DNA of 64,000 nucleotides, from contig CM059203.1 of the NCBI GenBank assembly GCA_030323885.1, forward strand, positions 5,642,001 through 5,706,000. The letters are read 5' to 3'. A program made the translations under genes and the position numbers. Shown piece by piece: positions 39,650 through 51,093 of this stretch. The DNA is from Branchipolynoe longqiensis (lineage: Eukaryota > Annelida > Polychaeta > Phyllodocida > Polynoidae). Position 1 is the stretch's first letter, and each line of letters opens with the position of its first letter. Below the pieces are notes generated by a model. That model did no database searches. It was given only the letters and a program-made list of their open reading frames with translations, and was not told the DNA's origin.

Positions 39650-41345
39650 GTGAAGGAGACAGGGACAGACAAAGAATGACAATTCGAGAGTAAGTGAAGG
39701 AGACAGGGATAGACAGAGTGAACATAAGAGAGTTTTAGTGTAAGAGACAGGAACAGATAGAGAATGATAATTTGAAGGGTGAGTGCAGGAAACAGGGATA
39801 GACAGAGAGTGAAGATTAGAGAGTTAGTGATGGAGACAGGGATGGACAGAGAGTGAAAATTAGAGAGTTAGTGATGGAGACAGGGATGGACAGAGAGTGA
39901 AAATTAGAGAGTTAGTGATGGAAACAAGGATGGACAGAGAGTGAACATTAGAGAATTAGAGAATTAGTGATGGAGACAGGGGTGGACAACAGAGATGGAA
40001 AATCAGAGAGGAAGTGACGGATACAGGGGTAGACAGAGAGTAAACATTAGAGACTGAGTGAAAGAGACGAGGATAGAAAGAGAGTAACAATTAGAGAGTG
40101 GGTGAAAGAGAAAGGGATAGACGGGTGAAAATTAAAGAGTGAGTGAAAGATACAGTGATACTGATAGCCAGAGAGTGACAATTAGAGAGTAAATGAAAGA
40201 GACAAGGATAGACAGATAGAGAACACCAGAGTGATACAGACAATAATAGACAGAGACTGAACAAAACTGAGTGAAAACCAGAGACGTGGATAGACAGAGA
40301 GTGAAAATTAAGAGCATGAAAGAGAGGGATAGACAGAGAGTGAAAATTAGAGCCTATTATTGTCTGCCTCACTCTGCCTCAGACAGAGAGTGAAAATTAG
40401 AGAGAGTGAACAAACCAGTGAAAACAAGAGACGTGGGTAGACAGAGAGTGAAAATTAAGAGAGGGCTGGACAGAGAGTGAAAATTAGAGTATTCTTGTCT
40501 GCCTCACCCTGCCTCAGACAGAGAGTGACAATTAGAGAGACTGAAAAAACCCAGTGAAAACCAGATATGTGGATAGACAGAGAGTGAAAATTAAGAGAGG
40601 GATAGACAGAGAGTGAACATTAGAGTATATTTTTGTCTCCCTCACCCTGCCTCAGACAGAGAGTGAAAATTAGAGTCTATTATTGTCTGCCTCACTCTGT
40701 CTCACACAGAGAGTGAAAATTAGAGTCTATTATTGTCTGCCTCACCCTGCCTCAGACAGAGAGTGAAAATTAGAGTCTATTCTTGTCTGCCTCAGACAAA
40801 GAGTGAAAATTAGAGAGAGTGAAAAAAACCCAGTGAAAACCAGATAGGTGGATATACAGAGAGTGAAAATTAAGAGAGGGATAGACAGAGAGTGAAAATT
40901 AGAGTCTATTCTTGTCTCCCTCACCCTGCCTCAGACAGAGAGTGAAAATTAGAGAGAGTGAACAAACCAGTGAAAACAAGAGACGTGGGTAGACAGAGAG
41001 TGAAAATTAAGAGAGGGCTGGACAGAGAGTGAAAATTAGAGTATTCTTGTCTGCCTCACCCTGCCTCAGACAGAGAGTGACAATTAGAGAGACTGAAAAA
41101 ACCCAGTGAAAACCAGATACGTGGATAGACAGAGAGTGAAAATTAAGAGAGGGATAGACAGAGAGTGAACATTAAAGTCTATTCTTGTCTGCCTCACCCT
41201 GCCTCAGACAGAGAGTGAAAATTAGAGAGTGAAAAACCCCAGTGAAAACCAGAGAGTGGATAGACAGAGAGTGAACATTAAGAGAGGGATATACAGAGAG
41301 TGAACAAGAGAGGGATAGACAGAGAGTGAACATTAAGAGAGTGAA
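39650..41345. repeat. GACAGAGAGTGAAAATTAGAG satellite
   Basis: Irregular units of about 40-60 bases with the core GGATAGACAGAGAGTGAAAA. From 40340 on, CTATTCTTGTCTGCCTCACC blocks give a higher-order period. No coding content. Confidence 0.92.
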
Positions 41346-41384
41346 GGAGGACCAGACCAGGGTCAGAGTTCACCACTCTCACTA

Positions 41385-41605
41385 GTCTCAGTCTCACACT
41401 GCCACAGCGGGTCGAGCGGTGACCAGCACTGCCCTCTGCTTGTGCAACCCGCCAACCCCTGTGACTCCTCCTTGTTCTGATCAATGAGCGCGAGGCAGTG
41501 TGTGCTCCCTGGCCGGTAACCATAGCAACGGGACCGTATCAGATTTCCGGTAGACGCAGACGACCTTCTCACGCTGCGTCCCCCCACCCAGTCCGCGTTT
41601 CACCA
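41385..41605. promoter_or_regulatory. CpG-rich unique block with an RFX X-box motif
   Basis: This non-repetitive block is richer in CpG than its surroundings. It contains GTAACCATAGCAAC at 41516-41529, an exact fit to the X-box consensus. No adjacent gene is recognised, so a promoter role is speculative. Confidence 0.25.
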
Positions 41606-41854
41606 ACTATTTCCTGGCACCAAGTTCTACTAACAAATTTCCATTGATTCCCTTTAAAAAAAAGAAAAGAATTGTTGTTGTTGTTAATTTGGGGTTTTGC
41701 GTCATTGATTTCTGACACCAAGTTTTTGTGTGTGTGTTTTATTTGGTAAATATTTTATTCATCTGAATACATATTTTGATGGTGCCGAGGTACTGGTCTT
41801 CCAGTTCTATTAGCAATTCTCCGATGATTGTCGGTTTATACAAAAAAATATTTT

Positions 41855-41910
41855 ATTGGGGGTTTTGCGTCCAGGAAACATCTAATGTCATATCGGGAGT
41901 GGCACCAATG
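41855..41910 (-). mobile_element. SINE-A tail fragment
   Basis: GGGGTTTTGCGTCCAGGAAA then CATCTAATGTCATATCGGGA is a diverged tail. Confidence 0.5.
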
Positions 41911-41939
41911 TGACCTGTGGTTATACGCACTTGGTAGTC

Positions 41940-42357
41940 TAGATAAAAGATTCACCCCATACTTACAGTAGGGGTGAAAACCGGCCCATTAGAAAAGCTG
42001 GTGAAGAATTTCGACATGGCGGGGAAATGAATTGAGCTGGTAAATTCTTAATTTAAGAAGCAAAATATATTCTTCAAATAAATCTTCATATTTACCCGCT
42101 ACTTTTGATTTGAAATATATAATAAACCATGTAGTTTAAGGAATTTTAATAACAAAACCGACGGTGTTTTATCACCGCCATGTTGTCTTTTTGCATTCTC
42201 TCCCATTTCACCAACTCTGTGCCAATATATATAGCCATTTGATCCTGGAACCACAGTTTCTAGTTCCTGTTCCATACTAAAACTATTTTCGCTTGTATTT
42301 AGACTACGTTAGGGTTCACCCCTCTATACTATAAGTATGGGGTGAATCTTTTATCTA
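41940..42357. mobile_element. MITE with about 40-bp TIRs and 9-bp TSD
   Basis: The ends share TAGATAAAAGATTCACCCCA and continue as inverted repeats to GGGGTGAA. TTGGTAGTC (41931-41939) and TTGATAGTC (42358-42366) flank it. The length is 418 bp, with no coding frame. A 9-bp duplication would fit a Mutator-like transposase; that is inference. Confidence 0.75.
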
Positions 42358-42504
42358 TTGATAGTCATGGTCAATCATCCACACACACACACACAAACCC
42401 CGCGCCCCCTCACGCGCCCCCCCCCCACCCCCACCCCCCACCCCCCAATGTCTTGGCAATGGGTTACTCCGATGATTTCGCATATGTGAAGAATGTTTGT
42501 CGGT

Positions 42505-42545
42505 ATTTTAAGGTCCCAGCAACATCTAAGGTCATATTAGGAAAG
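42505..42545 (-). mobile_element. SINE-A tail-only fragment
   Basis: AGGTCCCAGCAACATCTAAG then GTCATATTAGGA. Confidence 0.5.
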
Positions 42546-42627
42546 GCAAGGTTAAACAATTTTCTTCGCACTCACCATATAAACATGGCAGTAGCCTACA
42601 TTCACCGCATCAGTACAAAATTTGGTT

Positions 42628-42976
42628 GATTGGTTGCTGGATGGAGTTTTACATCCTGGCACCATCTAAGGTCATATCAGGATGGGTACCAACTTGTGAC
42701 AGTGCAGAGTGTTGCTGATTCTACAGTGCTGCCCCACTGGGAGACCATGGTGCAAGCACCATGACCTGATGTCCCACTCAATCACATTATCCTGATACTG
42801 AGCCGACCAGTCCTTGCTCTATCCTAATAATGCAGAGAGCCAGGTAGAGGAAGTGACAAGTATCAATTTTTAAGTCATTGGTTTGACTCGACCAGGGTTA
42901 AAACCCATGGGTTCGAATCCCATGATCTACCAAAACCAGAGACGGACACTCAACTCATTTGGCCATCCTGTCTGGT
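42628..42976 (-). mobile_element. SINE-A, full-length, long type
   Basis: Head, B box GGTTTTAACCC with a duplicated GGGTTCGAATCCC, body, central block and tail are all present on the minus strand. Confidence 0.88.
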
Positions 42977-43119
42977 ACAAGGAAAAGAAGAACATACATG
43001 TAGATGGCTTGATTACTCGTTGAGCCTAGGTGGTGATATTGTTAGGTTGCATGCTGCAGAATGGAAGACATGTGGGTTTGAGTCCAGCTCAAGGTATGGT
43101 ATCAATGCAGTTGGCAGTG

Positions 43120-44050
43120 CACCCATGACACTGGTTCTTTGACCAGAATATTGTTCACTCACTACAGCCATGACACTGGTGCTGTGACCAGGATATTGTT
43201 CACTCACTACACCCATGACACTGGTACTGTGACCAGGATATTGTACACTGAGTGCCCCATTGCACTGGTGCTGTGACCAGGATATTGTACACCCAATGTA
43301 CCCATGGCACTGGTGCTGTGACCAGGATATTGTCACCCAATGTACCCATGACACCGGTGATGTGACCAGGATATTATATGTACACCCCATGTACCCATGG
43401 CACTGGTGCTGTGACCAGGATATTTTACACCCAATGTACACATGGCACTGGTCCTGTGACCAGGATATTGTACACCCAGTGCACCCATGACACTGGTGCT
43501 GTGACCAGGATATTGTACACCCATTGCAGCCATGGCACTGGTGCTGTGACCAGGATATTGTCACCCAATGTACCCATGACACCGGTGATGTGACCAGGAT
43601 ATTATATGTACACCCCATGTACCCATGGCACTGGTGCTGTGACCAGGATATTGTACACCCAATGTACACATGGCACTGGTCCTGTGACCAGGATATTGTA
43701 CACCCAGTGCACCCATGACACTGGTGCTGTGACCAGGATATTGTACACCCATTGCAGCCATGGCACTGGTGCTGTGACCAGGATATTGTACACCCATTGC
43801 AACCATGACACTGGTGCTGTGACCAGGATATTGCACACCCATTACACCCATGACACTGGTGCTGTGACCAGGATATTGTACACCCAGAGCACCCATGACA
43901 CTGGTGCTGTGACCAGGATATTGTACACCCATTGCAGCCATGGCACTGGTGCTGTGACCAGGATATAGTACACCCATTGCAGCCATGACACTGGTACTGT
44001 GCCCAGGGTCGTGTACACTCAGTGCACTCATGTAACACTGGTGGTGAGAC
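43120..44050. repeat. 45-bp minisatellite with a longer duplication
   Basis: The unit contains CACTGGTGCTGTGACCAGGA then TATTGTACACCCA. Period 45 is 15 codons, which keeps frames open on both strands (364 codons on minus). A block of about 230 bases near 43300-43530 is duplicated at about 43535-43760. Confidence 0.92.
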
Positions 44051-44293
44051 CAGGATGTTGTACATCCTGTGCACTTTATGGTTGGTAGGTGTGCATTGTG
44101 TATACATCTAAGAACAATGTCAGGATAACTGTAATTGTAAGTATGAGACAATTTGTGGATGCAACATATTGAAAAGAGGACTTCCGATTCCAGCGGACTG
44201 GTTTTCCCGAATGTTTAAAGCACCCGCTTCCAGTGTTGGAGCTAGTGGAAGTGATTCCTAAGTCAAGGGGTCGATCTCGATTTCAATCAAGCT

Positions 44294-44530
44294 AAAGTAA
44301 AGCTTGTTTTATTTAACGACGCCTCTAGAGCACATTGAGTTTATCATTGGCCATTGGATGTCAAACATATGGTCATTCTGACATATTTCTTTGGAGGAAA
44401 CCCGCTGCTGCCACATAGGCTACTCTTTCCGATAGGCAGCAAAGGGGTCTTTTATATGCACTTTCCCACAGACAGCACATACCACAGCCTTTGATGAACC
44501 ACTTGTGGACCACTGGTTAAAATCAAGCTA
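44294..44530 (-). mobile_element. SINE-C 3' two thirds
   Basis: The minus strand reads GTGGTCCACAAGTGGTTCAT, GGCTGTGGTATGTGCTGTC, then GTGCATATAAAAGACCCC and the AATAAAACAAGC end. The head is missing. Confidence 0.85.
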
Positions 44531-44539
44531 ATAAAAATA

Positions 44540-44760
44540 AAAGTAGGGACAATCATGTCACCGTCTGTCCAGGCATTGGGCATTACTAGGATAAAGCAAT
44601 GATCGGTTGGCACTGTACGGTCAGGATAATATGACTGAGTAGGGTATCGGATCATGGTATCCTAGTCGGGCAGTACTATAAAGCCCTGATGAGTGTGTAC
44701 TGTCACGAGTCAATACCCGTCCTGATATGACCTCAGATATTGCCTGACTTAAAATCCCCA
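44540..44760 (+). mobile_element. SINE-A body to tail
   Basis: It begins at CAGGCATTGGGCATTACTAG and runs to CCGTCCTGATATGACCTCAG. It abuts the end of the SINE-C. Confidence 0.7.
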
Positions 44761-44978
44761 ATCAATCAGCGGGTCCGATATGGGCATGTAGGCTTTGGGG
44801 ACCCGTGGGGTGGCCAGAACACAAGGCACCGCCAAGGTCAATGCGCATTGCCAAGGTCAATGCACATTGCCAAGGTCAATGCACATTCCCTAGGCCCAAG
44901 GGACAGAGGCCATGTAGCATTGCTGTTTAAGGCTTTTATTACATGGCGTTTCAAACATCATCAGCCTTGAGCAGCTAA

Positions 44979-45515
44979 AGGCCCTGTCACACTACGACAT
45001 ATGGCATCAGCGCGTGCTCAAAGTTTGAAAATTTGCCAGTACATCGGCATTCGTCACACTTTCCAGTTACGGGGGATAAAAATGGGCATATACACAACGC
45101 GCACACAACATACACACAACGTACGTAGCATATGTAGAACATTTCTGTGACCTATTGCTAGCGTATGAGAGCCTTCATGTGCCTCGCAAAACGTTCACAA
45201 AACATTCCCACCGGCTGATCGTACGTCTAAAGTGTAGCAACGTATACCAATGTATCCCTAACATACTCCCAAATTACGCCGACATATCCCGAATGTACAC
45301 ACAGCATACGTTCAACGTCCGAGCCACTCGTTGGAAATTTTGAGCATGCACAAAACCTTTTCGGAGCCTCGACACACGGCGACATAAGATGATGTATAAC
45401 AACATACCCGGAACATACCCGACATACACCCAATGTATACATAGCGTATGTATACAACATCTTGGTCGAAAATCACATATGCCGGCATACGCTAAGGCTA
45501 TACGTGGTAGTGAAG
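44979..45515. mobile_element. PIF-like MITE, right end decayed
   Basis: TAA then AGGCCCTGTCACACTACGAC is the canonical left terminus. The interior is rich in CATACGC, ACATACAC and GTATGT words. The right end is only a weak match (ACGTGGTAGTG). Confidence 0.6.
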
Positions 45516-45547
45516 ATTACTTTTAGCAAATGATTTTTTTTTTAAAT

Positions 45548-45610
45548 TTGCATAATTGGATGGTTTTGAATTTCTGTAATGTGTGTTTGCAATTTAAAAA
45601 AATACATAAA
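45548..45610 (-). repeat. Element D terminal fragment
   Basis: ATTTGCATAATTGGATGG then TTTTGAATTTCTGTAAT is a diverged terminus. Confidence 0.45.
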
Positions 45611-45659
45611 TACATTAAGTTGAGCATTGTAATCACTGGATGGTCATACAAGCAATGGC

Positions 45660-46145
45660 TAGCTGACGTCACATCTAGGGAGTCATGGTTTTGAATCCCG
45701 ACCGAGTCAAACCAATGACTTATCAAGTTGATACTTGTCGCTTCCTATCGTGGCACTCGGCATTAATAGGATAGCGCAAGGACTGGTTAGGTCAGTGTCG
45801 GGATAAGGTGACTGAGTGGGATATTGGGTCATGGTGCCAGCAGCCTGATTTTTTTCTTGAAGATTTATACTGCCTATCATGGATAAGTCTGAATAGACTT
45901 GTTTTCACCATTAGACAGTTTGTCGATAGAAAGCCTGAGTCTACACTTTTACCGACCCAAGGGATTTTTAACCTCCCACATCACATAGACATGGTATGAG
46001 AGCAACTGGCCTTTGATGACGCTGTAAGTTATACACAGAGGGGCAGCACTATAAAGTTGCCATAAGTGTGCACTGTCACAAGTTGGTACCCGTCCTGGTA
46101 TGACCTTAGATGTTGCCAGGATGTAAAACTCCAACAATCAACCAA
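45660..46145 (+). mobile_element. SINE-A, long type, interrupted by a SINE-B piece
   Basis: SINE-A runs from the B box (GTTTTGAATCCCGACC) to GCCAGCAGCCTGAT at about 45844, and resumes at GGGGCAGCACTATAAAGTTG (46039) through its tail. A minus-strand SINE-B 3' fragment fills 45846-46038 and replaces about 8 bases of SINE-A. Confidence 0.8.
45846..46038 (-). mobile_element. SINE-B 3' fragment nested in SINE-A
   Basis: The plus strand reads TTCTTGAAGATTTATACTGC through to GTAAGTTATACACAG. The tRNA-like head is missing, as in a 5'-truncated insertion. Confidence 0.75.
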
Positions 46146-46507
46146 TCTAACTTGCACCTTGATTGCATATCGACCACACAAAATTAGCATCAACTAGAAA
46201 TCTCTGACCTGCACTCCCATATCCAGTATTAATTGTTTATTATTCAAACATCCACTAAGGGGAGTGCGACGTAGCTCAGGCGGTATAGTGTCCACCTGTG
46301 AAGGTGTGGGTCATCCTATCGATCCTGCTCAGTGGACACTTTGCAGTTTGGGCTATTTTCCATTACATCCAGTGGTCCACAACTGGTTCATCAAAGGCTG
46401 TGGTATGTGCTGTCCTGCCTGTGGGAAAGTGCATATAAAAGACGCCTTTCTGCTTATCGGAAAGAGTAGCCTATGTGGCGACAGCCGGTTTCCTTCAAGG
46501 AAATATG

Positions 46508-46759
46508 AGACTGTCTCAAAAGGTGCTACGCAATATGGGACAAAACTTTGTCCATTGTAACAATCAACATACTATCTGCTTATTCATTTACTCACGATAA
46601 ACTGATTTGTTTTTTACATGGTGTTTCATAATCACAATAGAATACATATTGATTTGAAGCAAATGTCCTTGTGTTTTCAGTGTAACCGTTTCTGTGCTGT
46701 TTTGTGTCAATCGTTACAATGGACAAAAAAAAAGAGTTATCACCTTTTGAGACAGGTTC
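46508..46759. mobile_element. MITE with long TIRs and ATATG TSD
   Basis: The ends share CTGTCTCAAAAGGTG and, further in, TTGTCCATTGTAAC, both in inverted orientation. ATATG occurs at 46503-46507 and 46760-46764; the SINE-C consensus has it once. The length is 252 bp, non-coding. Confidence 0.78.
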
Positions 46760-46788
46760 ATATGTCAGAATGACCAAATATTTTACAT

Positions 46789-47113
46789 CTCTGTGTCGGA
46801 GTGGTTAGAGTGTCTGACTTTTTTCTAGGGCAGACTCCTAATCTGAGGGTCGGCAGTTCGATTCCCCATGCCCCCAGCTCTGCCAATTTGGATTTCCACC
46901 GCTGTGTATAACTTACAGCGTCATCAAAGGCCGGTTGCTCTCATACCATGTCTATGTGGTGTGGGAGGTTAAAAATCCCTTGGGTCGGTAAAAGTGTAGC
47001 CTCGGGCTTTCAATCGACCAGCAGTGGAATGAGGAAGACCAGTCGTCTATGACTGAAATTTCCCCTGCTTAAACAACTAATGGACCAACAAAAAAACAAA
47101 AAAAAACAAAAAA
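46789..47113 (+). mobile_element. SINE-B, full-length with short tail
   Basis: Head (TGTCGGAGTGGTTAGAGTGT), B box AGTTCGATTCCCC, core, short tail and a long A-rich end. It sits inside the SINE-C. Confidence 0.9.
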
Positions 47114-47232
47114 ATAGGCGATGTTAAAAATCAATGTCCTCTAGAGGCGTCGTTATATATAACAAACTTTCCTTTATACATTCACTCAATTCTCAAACAG
47201 GGCCAATAACCGCCTTTGTATGGGAATATCTA

Positions 47233-47340
47233 CTAAAATCTGCGCAAATCTGCGCGAATTTGTGCAAATCTGCGCGAATCTGTGAAAATCTGAGCGAATC
47301 TGTGCAAATATGTGCAAATCTGCGCGAATCTCCGCCGTTA
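47233..47340. repeat. AAATCTGCGCG decamer array
   Basis: About ten degenerate copies of AATCTGYGCGAATCTGTGCA. Confidence 0.85.
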
Positions 47341-47406
47341 TTTGCACAGATTTATTGGATCTTTGTTCAGGTGCTTGCTCTCACCAGCTCACCCCCCTCT
47401 CTCTCT

Positions 47407-47455
47407 GGTTGGTTGTTGGAGTTTTACGTCCTGGCAACATGTAAGGTCATATCCT
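47407..47455 (-). mobile_element. SINE-A tail-only copy
   Basis: GGTTGTTGGAGTTTTACGTC then CTGGCAACATGTAAGGTCAT; it stops at ATCCTGCC. Confidence 0.65.
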
Positions 47456-47599
47456 GCCCATAGACCCCTCGAGCCCCCCATCCACATTTGACAAACAACT
47501 GTTATAACTCAATGACATAATAACATTCCAGACGCGCTACCACCACTGAATAACTACATCTTCAACCAGCAATGAACGCAATGCAATATAAACTACTAT

Positions 47600-47983
47600 A
47601 CATGCACATACGTTATCCATACGTTGTCAGTACGAGGATGGTATGTTTCCACTGCCTTTAACGTAGGGCAATGTAGTGCAGCATAGTGAACAATGTTTGT
47701 CTAACATATGTCTAACATACATCGACATACGCCTAACATATACATAATGTATGGCCAACGTAAAATCCTCATGTTGTCGAACGTTGAAAGTTTTTTGCAT
47801 GCACAATACTTTGCCGACCCCCTGACGAACAACGCTGTATCTTGACGAACGTCGACGTACATTGACGTATACCAATGAGCGCCTAATGCATGAATAGCGC
47901 ATAATGACGTATCCCGAAATAGCGGCCAAAAATCACATACGTCAGTCTACGTTTGCACGATGCATCGTAATGTGACAGCACCA
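47600..47983. mobile_element. PIF-like MITE, left end unclear
   Basis: The right terminus is TAATGTGACAGCACCA then TAA (47984-47986). The interior holds CATACG, ACATATGTCTAACATAC and GTCGACGTAC-like words. Confidence 0.55.
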
Positions 47984-47989
47984 TAAGTG

Positions 47990-48200
47990 TGTGGGGGTGG
48001 GGGTGGGGGTGGGGGTGGGGGTCAGGGTGGGGAGCATGCAGCTGCTACCATTTATGTAATAGGAAAAGGGAGTCTGTACTAGTGTTAGCCCCCTGGTGTA
48101 CACTAGGCGAACTAAAGAGCTTGAGTTGAGGATACTCAGTAGTGGGTGTGGGTGGGTGTGGGTGGGTGTGGGTGGGTGTGGGTGGGTGTGTGTGGGTTGG
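47990..48200. repeat. GGGTGG/GGTGTG simple repeats
   Basis: (GTGGGG)n at 47992-48022 and (GTGGGTGTGG)n at 48136-48200, with about 110 bases of complex sequence between. Confidence 0.8.
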
Positions 48201-48206
48201 TGTGTT

Positions 48207-48530
48207 GGGTGTTTGTTGTTGTTTTACATCCTAACAACATCTAGGGTCATATCAGGACGGGTACTGACTTGTGACAGTGCACACTCATGGTGACTTTATA
48301 GTGCTCCCCCACTGGGAGACCAGGCCAGGAGCACCATGACCTGATATCGCACTCAGTAACATTATCCTGACACTGAGCCAACCATTCCTTGTCCTATCCT
48401 AATAATGCAGAGCGCCTGGCTAGGAAGCGACAAGTATCAATTTTGAAGTCATTGGTTTGATGCAATCAGTGTTCGAACCGATGAATCCGTGTATAGTATT
48501 TCTGTGTTACTCGGCCGCATGAGCCCCTAG
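48207..48530 (-). mobile_element. SINE-A, long type, diverged head
   Basis: The tail, central block and body are well preserved. The head (GCTCATGCGGCCGAGTAACA) differs from the usual one. Confidence 0.8.
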
Positions 48531-49449
48531 ATAATCACCATAAACTCTCCCCAGGCAGTCCCACCTGATGCCTCCCCTAAACAAACCCTTAAACCAACTC
48601 ATAAGGAAGAAAGGGAGACAAGTCACACAGATAAACGGTGAAGAAGTTGTGCTTTATTGGCATCAACTCCTGTACACCTACCAGTGATCTATCACCCACA
48701 CTCCTTACCTTCTGTCCACACAGAATCTCATTACCTATTTAGCCTGTCTCTGAATTAGTGCCTAAAACCCATGCAACCGGAGTCCCTTGGTTGTTGCACC
48801 CAACTCAGTGTATATATGTGAATTTGGATAGCATCAGACAGAGTGTCTGGGTCCTGCTCTCGAGTAGGTGTGTCTCACTCCAGAGCCAGGAGTAGAGTGA
48901 TCTCACTTCAGTGTGTCTGAAACAGAGTCCTGAATAATTATCTCAAAGTGAGGCCAGTGTGGTCAGAGGGCCAATGGAGTGCAGGTGACTGGGCAGTCCA
49001 CAGCCAGCCAATCAGGCACCTCCACAGTCTGGGTGGGTGGCACCCCCCCCCCCCCAGTAGGGGTGGCTGTCACTCAACCCAGCTGCAGGTGGTGTCCTGT
49101 GTGTATATGCAAATTAGGCTGGTGTGCCCACCCAGTGGTCATGTAGGGACAGATAGCTGCATACAGTTACAATAGATCTCTGTTAAAATGGTCTTTTCTC
49201 CAATTGCACTCTTTATGGATGCATAGAGAAACATTTCAACAATCATGTACTGTCTCTTATATAGGAACATCTCTTCATTAATCTCAGGCATCATGTATGA
49301 ACATATATTTCACATAGCTTATATCATTGGGGGTATTATTGCTTTTAGATTACATAACCTTGTCCCCGCTCCGTTGTCCAAGAATAATAATGCTCTTTGC
49401 CAATATATAATTCCGAACCGAAAATCTCTATATTTTTACACGTGGGTTC
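48531..49449. other. Unassigned block
   Basis: About 900 bases with no recognised repeat apart from a C10 run at 49046. GCTTTATTGGCATC (AATAAA on minus) and GTG/CAC-rich stretches would fit an LTR, but no second copy is visible. No supportable gene. Confidence 0.4.
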
Positions 49450-49502
49450 TGATCCTCTGATCTCCCAAAACAGGAGACTCATTCGGCCATCCCGTTTGGT
49501 CG
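49450..49502 (-). mobile_element. SINE-A head fragment
   Basis: TGATCTCCCAAAACAGGAGA then CTCATTCGGCCATCCCGT. It is followed by a GTGGGT array (49501-49570). Confidence 0.6.
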
Positions 49503-50396
49503 TGGGTGTGCCTGTGGGTGTGTGAGTGCATGGGTGTGGGTGTGGGTGTGGGTGTGGGTGTGGGTGGGTGATCTCTGCGGTGAGTGGGTTTTTCTGTGGG
49601 CGGGTGGGTGGGGAAAAATCAATAGGAAGTCGGTGCAGCCTTTGCAAACTGAACTTGTCGAGTGGAGGAACAGCCACATCTGTGGTTCACGCACTCTTAC
49701 CCATAAGGGAGGGACAGTCGCAAGATTTTAGCGCAATGTTTTGATCTCCATTTAGCATGGGACTAGTAAAACCAGTAGATGGTTTCATATCTGATGATGT
49801 CACAAACATGCTCACCAGGGGGTATCACAGGAGTACCAGACACAGCTACACTGGCACCCACTGCATGTATAAAATAGTGTGAATTATGGCAGAGAAGAAC
49901 AGGAGTACCAGACACAGCTACACTGGCACCCACTGGATGTATAAAATAGTGTGAATTATGGCAGAGTAGCACAGTAGTACCAGAAGCAGCTACACTGGCA
50001 CCCACTAGATGTAATACTAAGAGGTGTGTTGATTATAGCAGAGTAGCAGAGTGGCACTAGACACAGCTACACTGGCACCCACTGGATGTAATAGGTGTGG
50101 GTATTATAGCAGAGTAGCACAGTGGCAGTAGCCACAGCTACACTGGCACCCACTGGATGTAATAGGTGTGGGTATTATAGCAGAGTAGCACAGTGGCACT
50201 AGCCACAGCTACACTGGAACCCACTGGATGTAATAGGTGTTGGGATTATGGCAGAGTAGCAGAGTAGTACCAGAAATAGCTACACTGGCACCCACTGGAT
50301 GTAATAGATGTGTGAATTATGGCAGAGTAGCACAGTGGTACCACAAAGAGCTACACTGGCACCTACTGGATGTAATAATAGGTGTGTGAATTATGG

Positions 50397-51085
50397 CACT
50401 CACTCAGCACGCCTTGGCCTCACTATGCACAAAGGAAGAGCAAAATCCTCAAAATTAACGATAACAACACAGCCTCCATCAGACTAGAGGGAGAAGCACT
50501 AGAGGAAGTGGAAAGCTTCACCTATCTTGGAAGTGTGGTCAACAGCCTGGGAGGGACAGATGCTTATGTGAGGGTTCGGATTGGAAAGGCAAGGGCAGCT
50601 TTCCATCAGCTGAAGAATGTCTGGGGATCCTCGGAGCTGCCTAGGAACACGAAGAATAGGATATTTTGCTCCATGGTAAAGCCTGTTCTTCTGTATGGTG
50701 CAGAGACTTGGAGAACAAATGTCACCACCATGAAGAAAATCCAGTCCTTTATCAACACCTGTCTCAGACGAATCCTAAGAGTACACTGACCAAACACCAT
50801 CAGTAACCTGGAGCTGTGGCAGCGAACAGGACAGCAGCCTGTTGAGGAGGAGATTGGTTGGCCATACCCTTCGCAAGCCCGCATCCAACACCGCAAGACA
50901 TGCCCTCTCCTGGAATCCACAGGGGAAAAGGAAGAGAGGCAGGCCAAGAAACAGCTGATGCTGTGACCTGGAGGCAGATGTGAAGAGGTCTGGCCATACA
51001 TGGAGACAGCTGGAGAAGATGACCCAGAACCGGGATAACTGGAGAGCCCTTGTTTGTGGCCTATGCCAAAAGTTGGGCGGTAGGC
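50397..51085 (+). pseudogene. LINE ORF2 C-terminal fragment inserted in the minisatellite
   Basis: The frame 50440-50788 reads EEVESFTYLGSVVNSLGGTD, ARAAFHQLKNVWGSSELP, VKPVLLYGAETWRTNVTT and ends at a TGA after LRRILRVH. Shifted frames continue with ELWQRTGQQPVEEEIGWP and RKRGRPRNS-like residues. This is the region behind the RT domain of a LINE endonuclease-RT protein common in invertebrates. It is 5'-truncated and frameshifted. Confidence 0.8.
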
Positions 51086-51093
51086 GTAAGTAA

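Larger units (their letters stand above)
46263..47165 (+). mobile_element. SINE-C interrupted by a MITE and a SINE-B
   Basis: The SINE-C parts are 46263-46507, 46760-46788 and 47115-47165. The head (ACGTAGCTCAGGCGGTATAG) and core are intact, and the end CTCTAGAGGCGTCGTTATAT follows the second insertion. Removing both insertions restores the family order. Confidence 0.8.

Noticed and set aside
43013..44107. 364-codon minus-strand frame rich in Cys, His and Trp
   Set aside because: It is a 45-bp tandem repeat, and 45 is a multiple of three, so frames stay open on both strands.
44979..45515. Perfectly bounded PIF-like MITE
   Set aside because: Only the left terminus is canonical. The right end is too weak to state a target duplication.
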